Shown: positions 34,204 through 43,074 of the stretch, in pieces
Layout of the letters: each line of letters opens with the position of its first letter
How positions within the stretch are numbered: position 1 is the stretch's first letter
Assembly: GCF_030818015.1 (NCBI RefSeq)
Contig: NZ_JAUSZX010000001.1
Location: 1,798,001-1,862,000, forward strand
DNA: 64,000 bases
Reading direction: 5' to 3'
Source: Arthrobacter globiformis
GTDB taxonomy: Bacteria; Actinomycetota; Actinomycetes; Actinomycetales; Micrococcaceae
Position numbers and translations under genes: made by a program
Notes under the pieces: model-generated
Database searches by the model: none
What the model was told of the DNA's origin: nothing
What the model saw: the letters and a program-made list of their open reading frames with translations, nothing else

Positions 34204-35397
34204 TTAGCCTCCGATAGCGCTCATGCTGCGGTCCGGCTGGACGAAGTCCGGAGCGTCGAGTCCCACGTGGTCCATGCCGTGGGCCTTGGGCTTCAGCCAC
34301 ATGGCATCCTGCCAGCGTTCGGCGAGATGCTCGTCGCTGGCTCCTTGCCTTAGCAGGCCGAGCAGGTCGAATTCCTCGCGGGAGAAGAGGCAGCTCATGA
34401 TCTTGCCTTCGGCGGTGATCCGGGTCCGCCGGCAGTCGGAGCAGAACGGCTCGGTGACCGAGGCAATGATCCCCACGGTTCCCAGCACCGGGCCGTGTGA
34501 GTCTGCGGCGCCGGTTGAATCAGCGGAACCGCCTGAAACTCCGGAGCTGGCAGCCCGGCGTCGTACTTCAAAGCGTTCCGCCGGTGCGCCGTCCCGGGCG
34601 CGCGGATCCGGGCTCAGCACGAACTCCTCGGAGAGGAGTTCCCGGATCTCGGCGGCGGTGATCATGTTTCGGCGGGTCCAGCCGTGGTCTGCGTCCAGCG
34701 GCATCTGCTCGATGAACCGCAGTTCGTAGCCGCGCTCCAGCGCCCAGGCGAGGAGGGACGGCGATTCGGTGTCGTTGATGCCCCGCATCAGCACGGCGTT
34801 GAGTTTCACGGGTCCCAGTCCGGCGGCCCAGGCGGCGTCCACTCCGGCGAGCACCCGGTCCAGGAACGGGCGCCGGGTCAGTTTGGCGAAGGTTTCCTCG
34901 TGCAGCGAGTCCAGGGAGACGTTGATGCGGGTGAGGCCGGCGGCCTTGAGGGCTGCAGCTTTCCGGTCCAGGCCCACACCGTTGGTCGTCATGGAAATCG
35001 GAAGCTCAGGGTGTGCCTGGCGCAGCGCACCGATGATGTCGACGAGGTCGGCCCTGACCAGCGGCTCGCCGCCGGTCAGGCGCAGCTCGCGCACGCCCAG
35101 CAGGTTCACGCCGATGCCCACGATCCGCACGATTTCCTCGCCGGTCATGACTGCCTGCTTGGCGAGCCACTCCAGCCCCTCCGCCGGCATGCAGTACGTA
35201 CACCGGAGGTTGCATTTGTCCGTGAGCGAAAGCCGCATATCTGTGGCCCTGCGGCCGTAGCGGTCCGCGAGGCCGGCAGGAGCGTCAGTCGGGCGGCGGG
35301 CGGGGACCCCGGCCGGGGGCGCAGCCGGAAGGGGCTGCGAACCGGAATCGGGTGCGCCTCCTTCACGGAGCTGCGGTATGCCAAGCTGAACACTCAT
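34204..35397 (-). CDS. moaA: GTP 3',8-cyclase
   Basis: This radical SAM enzyme makes the first pterin intermediate of molybdenum cofactor from GTP. The N-terminal cluster motif is CNLRCTYC (Cys 62, 66, 69), followed by RLTGGEPLVR. The C-terminal cluster motif FCSDCRRTRIT lies near residue 317, with a third Cys in IMSCLF. The functionally required C-terminal Gly-Gly is present (SAIGG). A 50-residue N-terminal extension and a Ser/Gly-rich insert (SSGVSGGSADSTGAADS) are unusual. On the minus strand TAGCCT (35404-35409) ends 6 nt before the ATG, a leaderless arrangement. No Moco riboswitch is visible. Confidence 0.95.
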   Translation of the reverse strand: MSVQLGIPQLREGGAPDSGSQPLPAAPPAGVPARRPTDAPAGLADRYGRRATDMRLSLTDKCNLRCTYCMPAEGLEWLAKQAVMTGEEIVRIVGIGVNLLGVRELRLTGGEPLVRADLVDIIGALRQAHPELPISMTTNGVGLDRKAAALKAAGLTRINVSLDSLHEETFAKLTRRPFLDRVLAGVDAAWAAGLGPVKLNAVLMRGINDTESPSLLAWALERGYELRFIEQMPLDADHGWTRRNMITAAEIRELLSEEFVLSPDPRARDGAPAERFEVRRRAASSGVSGGSADSTGAADSHGPVLGTVGIIASVTEPFCSDCRRTRITAEGKIMSCLFSREEFDLLGLLRQGASDEHLAERWQDAMWLKPKAHGMDHVGLDAPDFVQPDRSMSAIGG

Positions 35398-35538
35398 GAC
35401 TTCAGGCTACGCCACCCCGGGCCGCCGATCACACCCGTCGCGTTCCGTGACCGGGCCGCGGGCTGCGGCCCCGGTGATCGGGATGCGCCGGGCGGGATGC
35501 CCCGTGCCGGAAAGCGCCGCTGAACCTATGCTGGAAGG

Positions 35539-37089
35539 GTGAACGGGTCCCATGAGCCAGGCCGGCACCGGCGCCGGTGGGCGGCGGCCGCAGGCGTGGT
35601 GGCAGCCGGCACCGGACTCGTCGCCAGCGAACTCATCGCCGGCTTCGTCAGTCCTTCACTTTCAACGATGACAGCACTGGGCGGCGCCGTCATCGACGCT
35701 GTCCCGCCCGGTGTGAAGGACTGGGCTGTTTCCCTTTTCGGAACAGCGGACAAGCTTGCGCTGCTGGCTGGCATGGCGCTGGGAATCGCCGCTTTCGCGT
35801 CCGCAGCAGGTGTCCTCGAGCTGCGCCGTCGCTTCGCGGGAGCCGCTGTCTTTGCCGTTTTCGGCGTCGTGGGCCTGGCCGCGGTCCTGACCCGCGCCCA
35901 GGCTACCGCCGCCGCCGTCGTTCTTCCGCTCCTTGCGGCCGGGATCGGGATCGCGGTGCTGCTGAAGCTGGTCAGGCGCCTGGCTGCTACAGACGCTGGC
36001 GGGGATGCTGACCCGGGGCCGGCCCGGCGGGGCTTCTTCCAGCTGCTGGGAGGCACCGCCGCCGGCGTCCTGGTGGGCGGCGCCGTCGTCACCGTCTGGC
36101 GGGGCGGGGCCGCCGGCGTCAACGAGGTCCGCCGGACCCTGCGGCTGCCCCCGCCGCAGTCCCCGGCGCCGCCCCTTCCGGCCGGCGCTGACATCCGACT
36201 GGCCGGGGTGGCCCCGCTGGTTACACCCAACCCTGACTTCTACCGCATCGACACCGCGCTGTCCGTCCCCGTGCTTGATTCCCGCGAGTGGAGGCTCAAG
36301 GTCACCGGGCTGGTGGAACGGGAAGTCGAGGTCTCCTTTGCGGACCTGCTGGCGAAACCCCTGCTCGAGCGGCACGTGACCATCGCCTGCGTGTCAAACG
36401 AGGTGGGCGGTGACCTGATCGGCAATGCCCGCTGGCTGGGCTGGCCGGTGCGGGAGCTGCTGGCGATGGCCGGTCCCACGCCGGAGGCCGACATGGTCCT
36501 GTCACGAAGCTCGGACGGCTTTACGGCCAGCACGCCGCTGGAGGTGCTCACCGACCGCCGTGATGCGCTGCTCGCCGTGGGCATGAACGGCGAGCCGCTG
36601 CCGCTCGAACACGGCTTCCCCGTGCGGATGATCGTCCCCGGGCTGTACGGGTATGTCTCCGCGACCAAGTGGCTCACCGAACTCAAGGTCACCAGGTTCG
36701 CCGACGACGTTGCCTACTGGACGCCGCGCGGCTGGTCCGAGCGCGGTCCCATCAAGATCTCATCCCGGATCGACGTGCCCCGGAACGGGGCTTCGGTACC
36801 GGCCGGGACCGTGGTGTTTGGCGGTGTGGCCTGGGAGCAGCACACCGGAATCGGCAAGGTTGAGCTGCGCGTGGACCGTGGCAGCTGGCAGCCGACCCGG
36901 CTCGCTCCGGGCATCTCGGTGGACACGTGGTATCAGTGGCAGCTGGGCATTGACCTGAAGCCGGGGCAGCACGAAATCCAGGTACGGGCCACGGACCTGA
37001 AAGGTACTGCGCAGACGGAGGAACAGCGATCGGTGGCGCCGGACGGTGCCACGGGCTTCCACACCATTAGAGTGGACGTGAAGACGTAG
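35539..37089 (+). CDS. Membrane-anchored molybdopterin-dependent oxidoreductase (sulfite oxidase family)
   Basis: This 516-residue protein has about five N-terminal membrane helices (roughly residues 12-215, including a GFFQLLGGTAAGVLVGGAVV segment). A sulfite-oxidase-fold Mo domain (about 220-400) and a C-terminal Mo-co dimerisation domain follow. The Mo-ligating Cys is in HVTIACVSNEVGG, near residue 284. The conserved MNGEPLPLEHGFPVRMIVPGLYGY and ATKWLTELKVT segments are present. Active sites probably face outside; the substrate is unknown. TATGCT (35527-35532) ends 6 nt before the GTG start. The gene lies between the Moco synthesis genes, which would supply its cofactor. Confidence 0.88.
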   Translation: MNGSHEPGRHRRRWAAAAGVVAAGTGLVASELIAGFVSPSLSTMTALGGAVIDAVPPGVKDWAVSLFGTADKLALLAGMALGIAAFASAAGVLELRRRFAGAAVFAVFGVVGLAAVLTRAQATAAAVVLPLLAAGIGIAVLLKLVRRLAATDAGGDADPGPARRGFFQLLGGTAAGVLVGGAVVTVWRGGAAGVNEVRRTLRLPPPQSPAPPLPAGADIRLAGVAPLVTPNPDFYRIDTALSVPVLDSREWRLKVTGLVEREVEVSFADLLAKPLLERHVTIACVSNEVGGDLIGNARWLGWPVRELLAMAGPTPEADMVLSRSSDGFTASTPLEVLTDRRDALLAVGMNGEPLPLEHGFPVRMIVPGLYGYVSATKWLTELKVTRFADDVAYWTPRGWSERGPIKISSRIDVPRNGASVPAGTVVFGGVAWEQHTGIGKVELRVDRGSWQPTRLAPGISVDTWYQWQLGIDLKPGQHEIQVRATDLKGTAQTEEQRSVAPDGATGFHTIRVDVKT

Positions 37090-37106
37090 CCCACCAAAGG
37101 CCCGAC

Positions 37107-38426
37107 ATGCACAGCCATTCGCAGCCGCACGGCGATGCCGCCGTACGATCCGCAGCACCCTCCGCCGACGCCGGCATCCACGATCACGGCATCCACGATC
37201 ACGGCATCCACGATCACGGCGCCCACCGGAGCGTTGCAGACCACCGGCAGGCGGTCAGGGAGCTCCTGGAACCGCTGCTGTCCCCGGAGCGGACCGAAAG
37301 GCTGCCGCTGGTCCAGGCCCTGGGCCGGGGGCTCGCCGAGGACATCACCGCGCCGTTGAGCCTGCCCCCGTTTCGGAACTCCCAGATGGATGGCTTTGCC
37401 ATCCGCTCCGGCGACGTGCCCGACGGCGGGGCGGACCTGCGCGTGGCGGCTCCGGTTCCGGCAGGGGCGAAACCTCCGCCCCTGCAGCCGGGCACCGCTG
37501 TCCCCATCATGACCGGTGCCATGGTGCCCGACGGCGCAGACGCCGTCGTACCCATCGAACGGGCCGCCCCCTCCGTCTTTCCGGCCGCAGGGGAAGAGGC
37601 TGAGGTAAGACTGCCGGCCACGGCTGCCGGGACGTTCATCCGAGCCGCCGGGAGCGACATCGAAGCCGGCCAGCAGGCATTGGCCGCGGGCACCTGTCTG
37701 GGCGCGGCGCAGCTGGGCCTGCTCGCCGCGCTGGGGCTCCCCGAGGTACTGGTGCGCAAACAGCTTTCGGTTCTGCTGGTCACCACCGGCGATGAAGTGG
37801 TGGAACCCGGGGAACCGCTGGGGGACGGCAAGATCTATGACGCCAACGGCACCCTCCTGGAGTCCGCGCTGCGGCAGGCGGGACTTGACGTGACCAGGGC
37901 GGGTATTTCCGCCGACAGCCCGGACGGCCTGCGGACGCTGCTGCGCACCCACACGTCCGCGGTGGACCTGATTGTCACCACCGGGGGAGTGAGCAAGGGC
38001 GCGTACGAGGTGGTGCGGCAGGCCATGGACGGCCAGGACGTCGCGTTCCAGCACGTCGCGATGCAGCCCGGCGGCCCCCAGGGGCTGGGAACGTTCGACG
38101 GCGTCCCCCTCCTTGCGTTTCCGGGGAACCCCGTCAGCTGCCTCGTCTCCTTTGAGATGTTCCTCCGCCCGGTGTTGGCCGAACTGTTTGGCGCACCCGC
38201 GCCCAGGCCCGCGGTCCGGGCACGGCTGGCTCAGTCGCTGTCTTCCCCGGCCGGCAAGCACCAGGTCCGGCGGGGGTCTCTGCAGGGCGACGGCACAGTC
38301 CGGCTGCAGGGCGGCGAAAGCTCGCATCTGGTGCAGGCACTGGCCCACTCGAATGCCCTGGTCCACGTACCCGTGGGCACCGCCGCTCTCGACGAGGGCG
38401 CCGAGGTGGAAGTATGGATGTTGTGA
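37107..38426 (+). CDS. moeA: Molybdopterin molybdenumtransferase
   Basis: MoeA inserts molybdate into adenylylated molybdopterin. The 439-residue protein has [58 protein letters not shown] and [13 protein letters not shown]. The N-terminus carries an unusual His-rich extension with three perfect GIHDH repeats (residues 23-37). A shorter start after this stretch is possible, but no better ribosome binding site is seen there. The 3' end overlaps moaC by 13 nt. It belongs to the plus-strand moeA-moaC-mog-moaE unit. Confidence 0.93.
   Translation: MHSHSQPHGDAAVRSAAPSADAGIHDHGIHDHGIHDHGAHRSVADHRQAVRELLEPLLSPERTERLPLVQALGRGLAEDITAPLSLPPFRNSQMDGFAIRSGDVPDGGADLRVAAPVPAGAKPPPLQPGTAVPIMTGAMVPDGADAVVPIERAAPSVFPAAGEEAEVRLPATAAGTFIRAAGSDIEAGQQALAAGTCLGAAQLGLLAALGLPEVLVRKQLSVLLVTTGDEVVEPGEPLGDGKIYDANGTLLESALRQAGLDVTRAGISADSPDGLRTLLRTHTSAVDLIVTTGGVSKGAYEVVRQAMDGQDVAFQHVAMQPGGPQGLGTFDGVPLLAFPGNPVSCLVSFEMFLRPVLAELFGAPAPRPAVRARLAQSLSSPAGKHQVRRGSLQGDGTVRLQGGESSHLVQALAHSNALVHVPVGTAALDEGAEVEVWML
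37173..37226 (+). repeat. 15-bp tandem repeat encoding GIHDH in moeA
   Basis: GGCATCCACGATCAC occurs three times without change at 37173, 37188 and 37203, followed by a degenerate partial copy ending at 37226. It encodes a His/Asp-rich stretch that could bind metal. Confidence 0.9.
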
Positions 38427-38908
38427 CTGCAGAAAATGACCACGGCGCCCTGACCCATCTGCGCCGAGACGGCACGGCCCAGATGGTGGACGTCTCAGGA
38501 AAACCGGAAACCACGCGCGAGGCCACGGCCACGGCGACGGTCCGCAGCACCGCCGAGGTCCTGGCGCTGCTGGGCACCGGCGGTCTGCCCAAGGGCGATG
38601 CCCTGGCCGTGGCCCGGGTTGCCGGAATCATGGCGGCCAAGAAAACCCCTGAGCTGATCCCGCTGTGCCACCCGCTCCCGATTTCGAAAGTGACTGTCGA
38701 CTTCGAACTCGGCCCGGAGACCGTGGATATCCTGGCCACCGTCAAGACCCGGGGTGTGACCGGCGTCGAAATGGAGGCCCTGACTGCCGCCTCCGTGGCG
38801 GCGCTGAGCGTCTACGACATGATCAAGGCCGTGGACAAGCACGCCGTCCTCACGGACATCAAGGTGTTGGCCAAGAGCGGCGGCAAGAGCGGGGACTGGG
38901 CCCTGTGA
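38414..38908 (+). CDS. moaC: Cyclic pyranopterin monophosphate synthase accessory protein
   Basis: MoaC converts the MoaA product to cyclic pyranopterin monophosphate (precursor Z). The 164-residue protein shows [38 protein letters not shown] and [33 protein letters not shown], all highly diagnostic. It overlaps moeA by 13 nt, and its stop overlaps the GTG of the next gene by 4 nt. Confidence 0.96.
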   Translation: MDVVTAENDHGALTHLRRDGTAQMVDVSGKPETTREATATATVRSTAEVLALLGTGGLPKGDALAVARVAGIMAAKKTPELIPLCHPLPISKVTVDFELGPETVDILATVKTRGVTGVEMEALTAASVAALSVYDMIKAVDKHAVLTDIKVLAKSGGKSGDWAL

Positions 38909-39432
38909 GCAACCACCCTTCGGCAACCGCGGCACCACACGTCCACGGCGAGGTGCAGGGCCGGAAAGCCGGCGTCGTCATTGCCTCAACACGCGCTGCC
39001 TCCGGCGTCTACCAGGACGAGACCGGGCCCGTCATCACAGACTGGCTCACCGAACACGGTTTCGTGCCGTATCCGGTCATGGTGGTGCCCGACGGTGAGC
39101 CGGTGGGCGCGGCGATCCGCGCGCTCCTGACCCAGGAACCCGCCGTCGTCATCACCAGCGGCGGCACCGGCCTGAGCCCGGACGACCGCACGCCGGAAAT
39201 GACGCTGCCGCTGCTGGACCGCGAAATTCCCGGCATCATGGAGGGCATCCGCCAGTTCGGAACGGCGAAGACGCCGCATGCCATGCTGAGCCGCGGACAT
39301 GCCGGTTCGGCCGGCCGGACTTTCATCATCAACCTGCCCGGATCACCCAAGGGGGTCATGGACGGTCTCTCCGTCCTGGACCCGGTGATCGGGCACCTGT
39401 GCGACCAGTTGGAGGGCGGACATGGCCACTGA
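38905..39432 (+). CDS. mog: Molybdopterin adenylyltransferase-like protein (MogA/MoaB family)
   Basis: This 175-residue protein of the MogA/MoaB family activates molybdopterin by adenylylation before MoeA acts. The key motif [19 protein letters not shown] is present, followed by [34 protein letters not shown]. The GTG start is chosen from the GTGA overlap with moaC. The upstream 22 residues, with a His/Gly stretch, are not conserved. Its end overlaps moaE by 11 nt. Mog and MoaB functions cannot be separated from sequence alone. Confidence 0.9.
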   Translation: MSNHPSATAAPHVHGEVQGRKAGVVIASTRAASGVYQDETGPVITDWLTEHGFVPYPVMVVPDGEPVGAAIRALLTQEPAVVITSGGTGLSPDDRTPEMTLPLLDREIPGIMEGIRQFGTAKTPHAMLSRGHAGSAGRTFIINLPGSPKGVMDGLSVLDPVIGHLCDQLEGGHGH

Positions 39433-39922
39433 GGCTTCGTTCGAAGTAGTAACCGCGGTGCTCAGCACCGAACCCATCTCCGTGGACCAGGCCATCGCCG
39501 CCGTGGAATCGGAGACTGCCGGAGCGGTGGTCAGCTTCAGCGGCGTGGTCCGGAACCACGACGGCGGCAAGCCGGTCGACCGGCTCAGCTACAGCGCCCA
39601 CCCCACGGCCCGGAAGGTGCTGGACGACGTCGTGGCGCAGCTGGTGGCAGAGCAGGCCGAGGCGGCGGGCGCGGACAGCGCTGCGTCCGACGGTGCTGAG
39701 GCTGCCGGCGCGGTTCCTCCGGTCCGGATCTGGGTCGCGCACCGGGTGGGCCCGCTGGAAATCGGCGACCCCGCCCTCGTCTGCGCGGTGTCGGCCGCCC
39801 ACCGCGGGCAGGCCTTCGCCGTGTGCTCCGAGCTGGTGGACCGGGTCAAGGCGCAAGTGCCGATCTGGAAAGAACAGTTCTTCAGCGACGGCACCGTGGA
39901 GTGGGTCGGGGCCGGGGAGTAG
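39422..39922 (+). CDS. moaE: Molybdopterin synthase catalytic subunit
   Basis: MoaE with MoaD forms molybdopterin synthase, which adds the dithiolene sulfurs to precursor Z. The 166-residue protein contains GAVVSFSGVVRNHDGGKPVDRLSYSAHPTA, HRVGPLEIGDPALVCAVSAAHR and PIWKEQFFSDGTVEWVG, with the catalytic Lys in the last segment. An Ala/Glu/Asp-rich insert around residues 79-100 is less usual. The stop codon lies in the first unit of a 23-bp tandem repeat that continues downstream. Confidence 0.94.
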   Translation: MATEASFEVVTAVLSTEPISVDQAIAAVESETAGAVVSFSGVVRNHDGGKPVDRLSYSAHPTARKVLDDVVAQLVAEQAEAAGADSAASDGAEAAGAVPPVRIWVAHRVGPLEIGDPALVCAVSAAHRGQAFAVCSELVDRVKAQVPIWKEQFFSDGTVEWVGAGE

Positions 39923-40010
39923 GAGACTGCAGCGCCGGAGAGTAAGCGACGGCAGTGCCGGGGAATAGAAGACGGCAGCGGCGGTGATACGCGGGCAGCG
40001 CCGGTGATCC
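39911..40010 (+). repeat. 23-bp degenerate tandem repeat after moaE
   Basis: Units at 39911-39933, 39934-39956 and 39957-39979 are 23 bp long and begin GCCGG; a 20-bp degenerate unit and a partial copy follow to 40010. The first unit includes the moaE stop codon. The array fills most of the gap before dapB. No other feature was seen in 40011-40083. Confidence 0.75.
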
Positions 40011-40096
40011 GGCCGGGCAGGCAGGCCGCCCGCGCGTGAGGTAACGCATTCACTCCGGTTCCGTCCGGCGGTCACCCGAACGGTAGTGTGGAAGCC

Positions 40097-40855
40097 ATGA
40101 CCCAACAACTTCCTGTCGCCGTTCTGGGCGCAAACGGGCGCATGGGCGCCGAGGCCGTCAAAGCTGTGGAGGCCGCTCCCGACATGAAGCTCGTCGCAGC
40201 GCTGGGACGCGGTGACTCCCTGGATTCCTTGCTCGACGCCGGCACCCAATACGTCGTCGACCTCACCGTTCCGGAGAGCACCGAGGAGAACGTCCGCTTC
40301 GCCGTCGAAAACGGCATGCACGCCGTGGTGGGCACCACGGGCTGGGACCTGGGCAGGCTGGAGTCGCTGGAGACCCTGCTGGCCGGCCACCCCGGGGTCG
40401 GTGTGCTGATAGCACCCAACTTCGCCCTGGGCTCCGTGCTCGCGTCGGCATTTGCTGCCAAGGCGTCCAAGTACTTCGAATCCGTGGAGATCATCGAACT
40501 CCACCATCCGGACAAGGTGGACGCGCCGTCGGGTACCGCCGTGCGTACCGCCCAGCTGGTGGCAGCGGAACGCCAGGCGGCCGGCGTCGGCCCCAGCCCG
40601 GATGCCACCACCACCGAACTGGCCGGCGCCCGCGGCTGCGACGTGGACGGCGTGCGCGTGCACAGCGTCCGGCTCCGGGGGCTCGTGGCGCATCAGGAGG
40701 TCCTGCTGGGCGGCCCGGGGGAGCAGCTGACGCTCCGCCATGATTCCTTCGACCGGGCTTCGTTCATGCCCGGCGTTCTCCTGGGTGTGCGGAACGTCGC
40801 AGCCCACCCCGGGCTCACCGTTGGCCTGGACGGCTACCTGGACCTGGGGTTGTAA
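40097..40855 (+). CDS. dapB: 4-hydroxy-tetrahydrodipicolinate reductase
   Basis: DapB reduces HTPA with NAD(P)H in lysine and meso-diaminopimelate synthesis. The 252-residue protein has the nucleotide-binding VAVLGANGRMG (residues 9-19), VGTTGWDLGRL, APNFALGSVL and the substrate motif IIELHHPDKVDAPSGTA. TAGTGT (40084-40089) ends 7 nt before the ATG at 40097, suggesting leaderless expression. An in-frame GTG at 40088 sits inside that hexamer and is rejected. Confidence 0.96.
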   Translation: MTQQLPVAVLGANGRMGAEAVKAVEAAPDMKLVAALGRGDSLDSLLDAGTQYVVDLTVPESTEENVRFAVENGMHAVVGTTGWDLGRLESLETLLAGHPGVGVLIAPNFALGSVLASAFAAKASKYFESVEIIELHHPDKVDAPSGTAVRTAQLVAAERQAAGVGPSPDATTTELAGARGCDVDGVRVHSVRLRGLVAHQEVLLGGPGEQLTLRHDSFDRASFMPGVLLGVRNVAAHPGLTVGLDGYLDLGL

Positions 40856-40859
40856 CGCA

Positions 40860-41348
40860 GTGAAACCGCTTCTTCGCTGGCTGAGGACAAACCGCACCAA
40901 GATCTGGGTGGGCGCGGTGACGCTCCTGCTGGTCTTCTATCTCGTGGTGTCCTTCCAGCGCTCCGTCCTGCTGCTGACGGACGCCGAGCCGGTGGCCAAA
41001 GCCATCGGCGCGGCGTACCTCGTGCTGCCGGTGATCGGCGCCTGGGCCCTGATCCGGGAACTCCTTTTCGGCGCCCGGACCGAACAGATGGCACGTGTGC
41101 TTGAAGCCGAAGGCGGCCTGCCGGAGGACAACCTGCCCCGCACGCCGGCCGGCCGGATCATCCGGGCCGCCGCGGACCAGGAGTTCGAGAAGTACCGGGC
41201 AGAAACAGAGGCCGCCCCGGACGACTGGCGGTCCTGGTTCAGGCTCAGCTGCGCCTATGACGCCTCCGGCGACCGGAAGCGGGCACGTTCCTCCATGCGC
41301 GATGCCGTGCGGCTGTTCCGCGCCTCCGGCGACGCTGTGGCCCGCTAG
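40860..41348 (+). CDS. Two-helix membrane protein with cytosolic helical tail
   Basis: This 162-residue protein begins with a basic stretch and two membrane helices (about residues 15-34 and 48-66). A hydrophilic C-terminal region includes FEKYRAETEAAPDDWRSWFRLSCAYDASGDRKRARSSMRDAVRLF, which reads like a short TPR-type helical hairpin. The function is unknown, but the sequence looks conserved rather than random. The GTG at 40860 lies 4 nt after the dapB stop. Its stop overlaps the convergent acyltransferase gene by 4 nt. Confidence 0.72.
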   Translation: MKPLLRWLRTNRTKIWVGAVTLLLVFYLVVSFQRSVLLLTDAEPVAKAIGAAYLVLPVIGAWALIRELLFGARTEQMARVLEAEGGLPEDNLPRTPAGRIIRAAADQEFEKYRAETEAAPDDWRSWFRLSCAYDASGDRKRARSSMRDAVRLFRASGDAVAR

Positions 41349-42580
41349 CGGATTCTTGCCGGCTGGTGCCGGCCCACCTGATTGGCGGCGTGCCCGAGCC
41401 ATTCCAGCGGACCGCGCCATTTCAGGATTACGAAGACCATTCCAATCACCACGGCCAGCGCCGCGTGCGCGAAGTACATCCCGTCCTCGGTCCATCCCAC
41501 AGGCAATGGCTTGAGATGGAACGACGCCACCACGCAAACGTGGGCGGTGTACAGCGTCAGCGTCATGGCGCCCGGTCCGCGCAGCGGAAGCAGCAGGTCC
41601 AGGGCCAGCCACTGCCCCAGCCTGCCCACCAGAAGGCAAAGGCCGACGACGGCGGCAGCCACGCCGCTGGTATGCAGCAGGTCCAGCGTTGTTCCGGAAT
41701 GGGGCGCGCTGCTGGCCAGCCACCACCACGATCCCTCCTGCCGGACACCGGCGAGATTGACCTGCAGAAGGCTGTCCAACGGATAGTTGGGGTCCGCGAG
41801 GATGTCCTGCAGGGCGGCGCGGCCGCCCCACTGCTCCATCGCCGCCGTGCCCAGGACCTTGGAGAATGCCGCCACGGCAGTGCCGCCGAGCAGCAGCAGC
41901 ACGGGAACGATTGCCGTGGTCAGTGCGAGCCTGCCGATGATGAGCCCCACCAGCAGATACGAAATCCACTGGAACACCGGGTAGTACCCCGTCAGGAACA
42001 GGTCGCCCAGCAGCTGGCCCGGGGTGGTGAGGTCCTCCCACCCCGGGTTGTGGTTGAGCTGCAGCGGCGGATCTGCGGCCATGAGCCAGGGCCGAAGCAG
42101 GAAGGCAAACAACGGGGACAGCAGGATCCAGCCTGCACCCCAGGCACACAGGACCTTCAGTCGCAGCCCGATGAACGGCAGAATGCACAGGAACAGCACG
42201 GCGTAGTGCACCAGGATCACCGCGATGTTGACGTCAAGTCCGCCGAGCGCGAGCCCGACGACGGCAATTACCAGGGCGCGCATCGCGATGCCGCGCCGTG
42301 CCGCCGTCAGTGCGGGTCCGTCAAGCGGTTGTTGCTTGCCGGTGGACAGGGCGAGGCCGATTCCCGCGAGCACGGCAAACAGGGCGGCCGCACGGCCGGA
42401 GAACGTCAGGCCCACCCAGGTCGGGGTCAGCGCGGCATTGGGCTCGAAGGTGGGGAGGAGGTGGGTGGCCATCATGCCAAGGAGGGCCAGGCCGCGGGCA
42501 GCGTCAATACCGGCCAGTCGGACGCCTGTAGCCGGCCCCTTCGCTGTCCTGGAAGATGCAGCCGTGCTCCGCGAGGTCAT
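41345..42580 (-). CDS. Multi-spanning membrane acyltransferase-like protein (HGSNAT/DUF1624 type)
   Basis: This 411-residue, very hydrophobic protein with about ten predicted helices begins with GIDAARGLALLGMMATHLLPTF. This is the family signature of heparan-alpha-glucosaminide N-acetyltransferase-like and DUF418/DUF1624 proteins. The remaining part has TALYTAHV-like membrane segments (LTLYTAHVCVVASFHL) typical of the group. In bacteria these proteins are presumed to acetylate cell-surface glycans; no substrate can be given. The ATG at 42580 is used, and no clear Shine-Dalgarno sequence is seen. Confidence 0.78.
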   Translation of the reverse strand: MTSRSTAASSRTAKGPATGVRLAGIDAARGLALLGMMATHLLPTFEPNAALTPTWVGLTFSGRAAALFAVLAGIGLALSTGKQQPLDGPALTAARRGIAMRALVIAVVGLALGGLDVNIAVILVHYAVLFLCILPFIGLRLKVLCAWGAGWILLSPLFAFLLRPWLMAADPPLQLNHNPGWEDLTTPGQLLGDLFLTGYYPVFQWISYLLVGLIIGRLALTTAIVPVLLLLGGTAVAAFSKVLGTAAMEQWGGRAALQDILADPNYPLDSLLQVNLAGVRQEGSWWWLASSAPHSGTTLDLLHTSGVAAAVVGLCLLVGRLGQWLALDLLLPLRGPGAMTLTLYTAHVCVVASFHLKPLPVGWTEDGMYFAHAALAVVIGMVFVILKWRGPLEWLGHAANQVGRHQPARIR

Positions 42581-42641
42581 TGTGTGATCGTCTCATATCC
42601 GCCTTGCAGGCCTGATTTTCGTGAACCGCTGTCTCCGGGCC

Positions 42642-42962
42642 TTAGCCACCGTCGCTCGCGTAATGGAGCAAAACAACACCGTTGCCGAACGACCGCGTCC
42701 CCTCAAGCTTGAGACTCATCCCGTTATCGGGGTCTTCGAACAGCGGCCGGCCGCGCCCCAGAACCATTGGATGGACGAGAACCCGGAACTCGTCAGTCAC
42801 TCCGTGCCGCATGAAGGTGGAGGCCAAATTGCCGCCGCTAAGGGCGATGTCACCCCCGGGCTGGGCCTTCAGTTCGGCGATTTGTTCAGGCACGACGTCG
42901 TGAATCATGGTCGTGTTCCAGGCGGCCTGCGTGAGGGTGCGCGAAACCACGAGCTTGGGAAC
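42642..42962 (-). pseudogene. Truncated dihydrofolate-reductase-family (RibD C-terminal-like) fragment
   Basis: About 106 residues of a DHFR/RibD-C family protein are readable on the minus strand: KLVVSRTLTQAAWNTTMIHD, GGDIALSGGNLASTFMRHG and FRVLVHPMVLGRGRPLFED. These correspond to the C-terminal half. The expected N-terminal half (about 80-90 residues, with the LFISLDGVV-type start) is missing, and the frame upstream is unrelated sequence that reaches the promoter of the SOS-boxed gene. It therefore looks like a deletion remnant. A short product from an internal ATG cannot be excluded. Confidence 0.7.
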
Positions 42963-43038
42963 CGGCGGGGACAGGACAAGAAGTGGTGCGGACTGCCGTT
43001 GTCGTGTCCCTTCGTCAGGATTAATCCCGGCAGGTGTC

Positions 43039-43067
43039 TTGTATTCGAATATATGTTCGAATAGTAT
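43039..43067 (+). promoter_or_regulatory. SOS-box promoter (LexA site fills the -35/-10 spacer)
   Basis: TTGTAT (43039-43044) and TAGTAT (43062-43067) are separated by exactly 17 bp. The spacer holds TCGAATATATGTTCGA (43045-43060), which matches the actinobacterial SOS box TCGAAC-N4-GTTCGA at 11 of 12 defined positions. LexA bound there would block RNA polymerase. The ATG at 43075 lies 7 nt after the -10, so the transcript is leaderless. Confidence 0.7.
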
Positions 43068-43074
43068 TTCCGGC

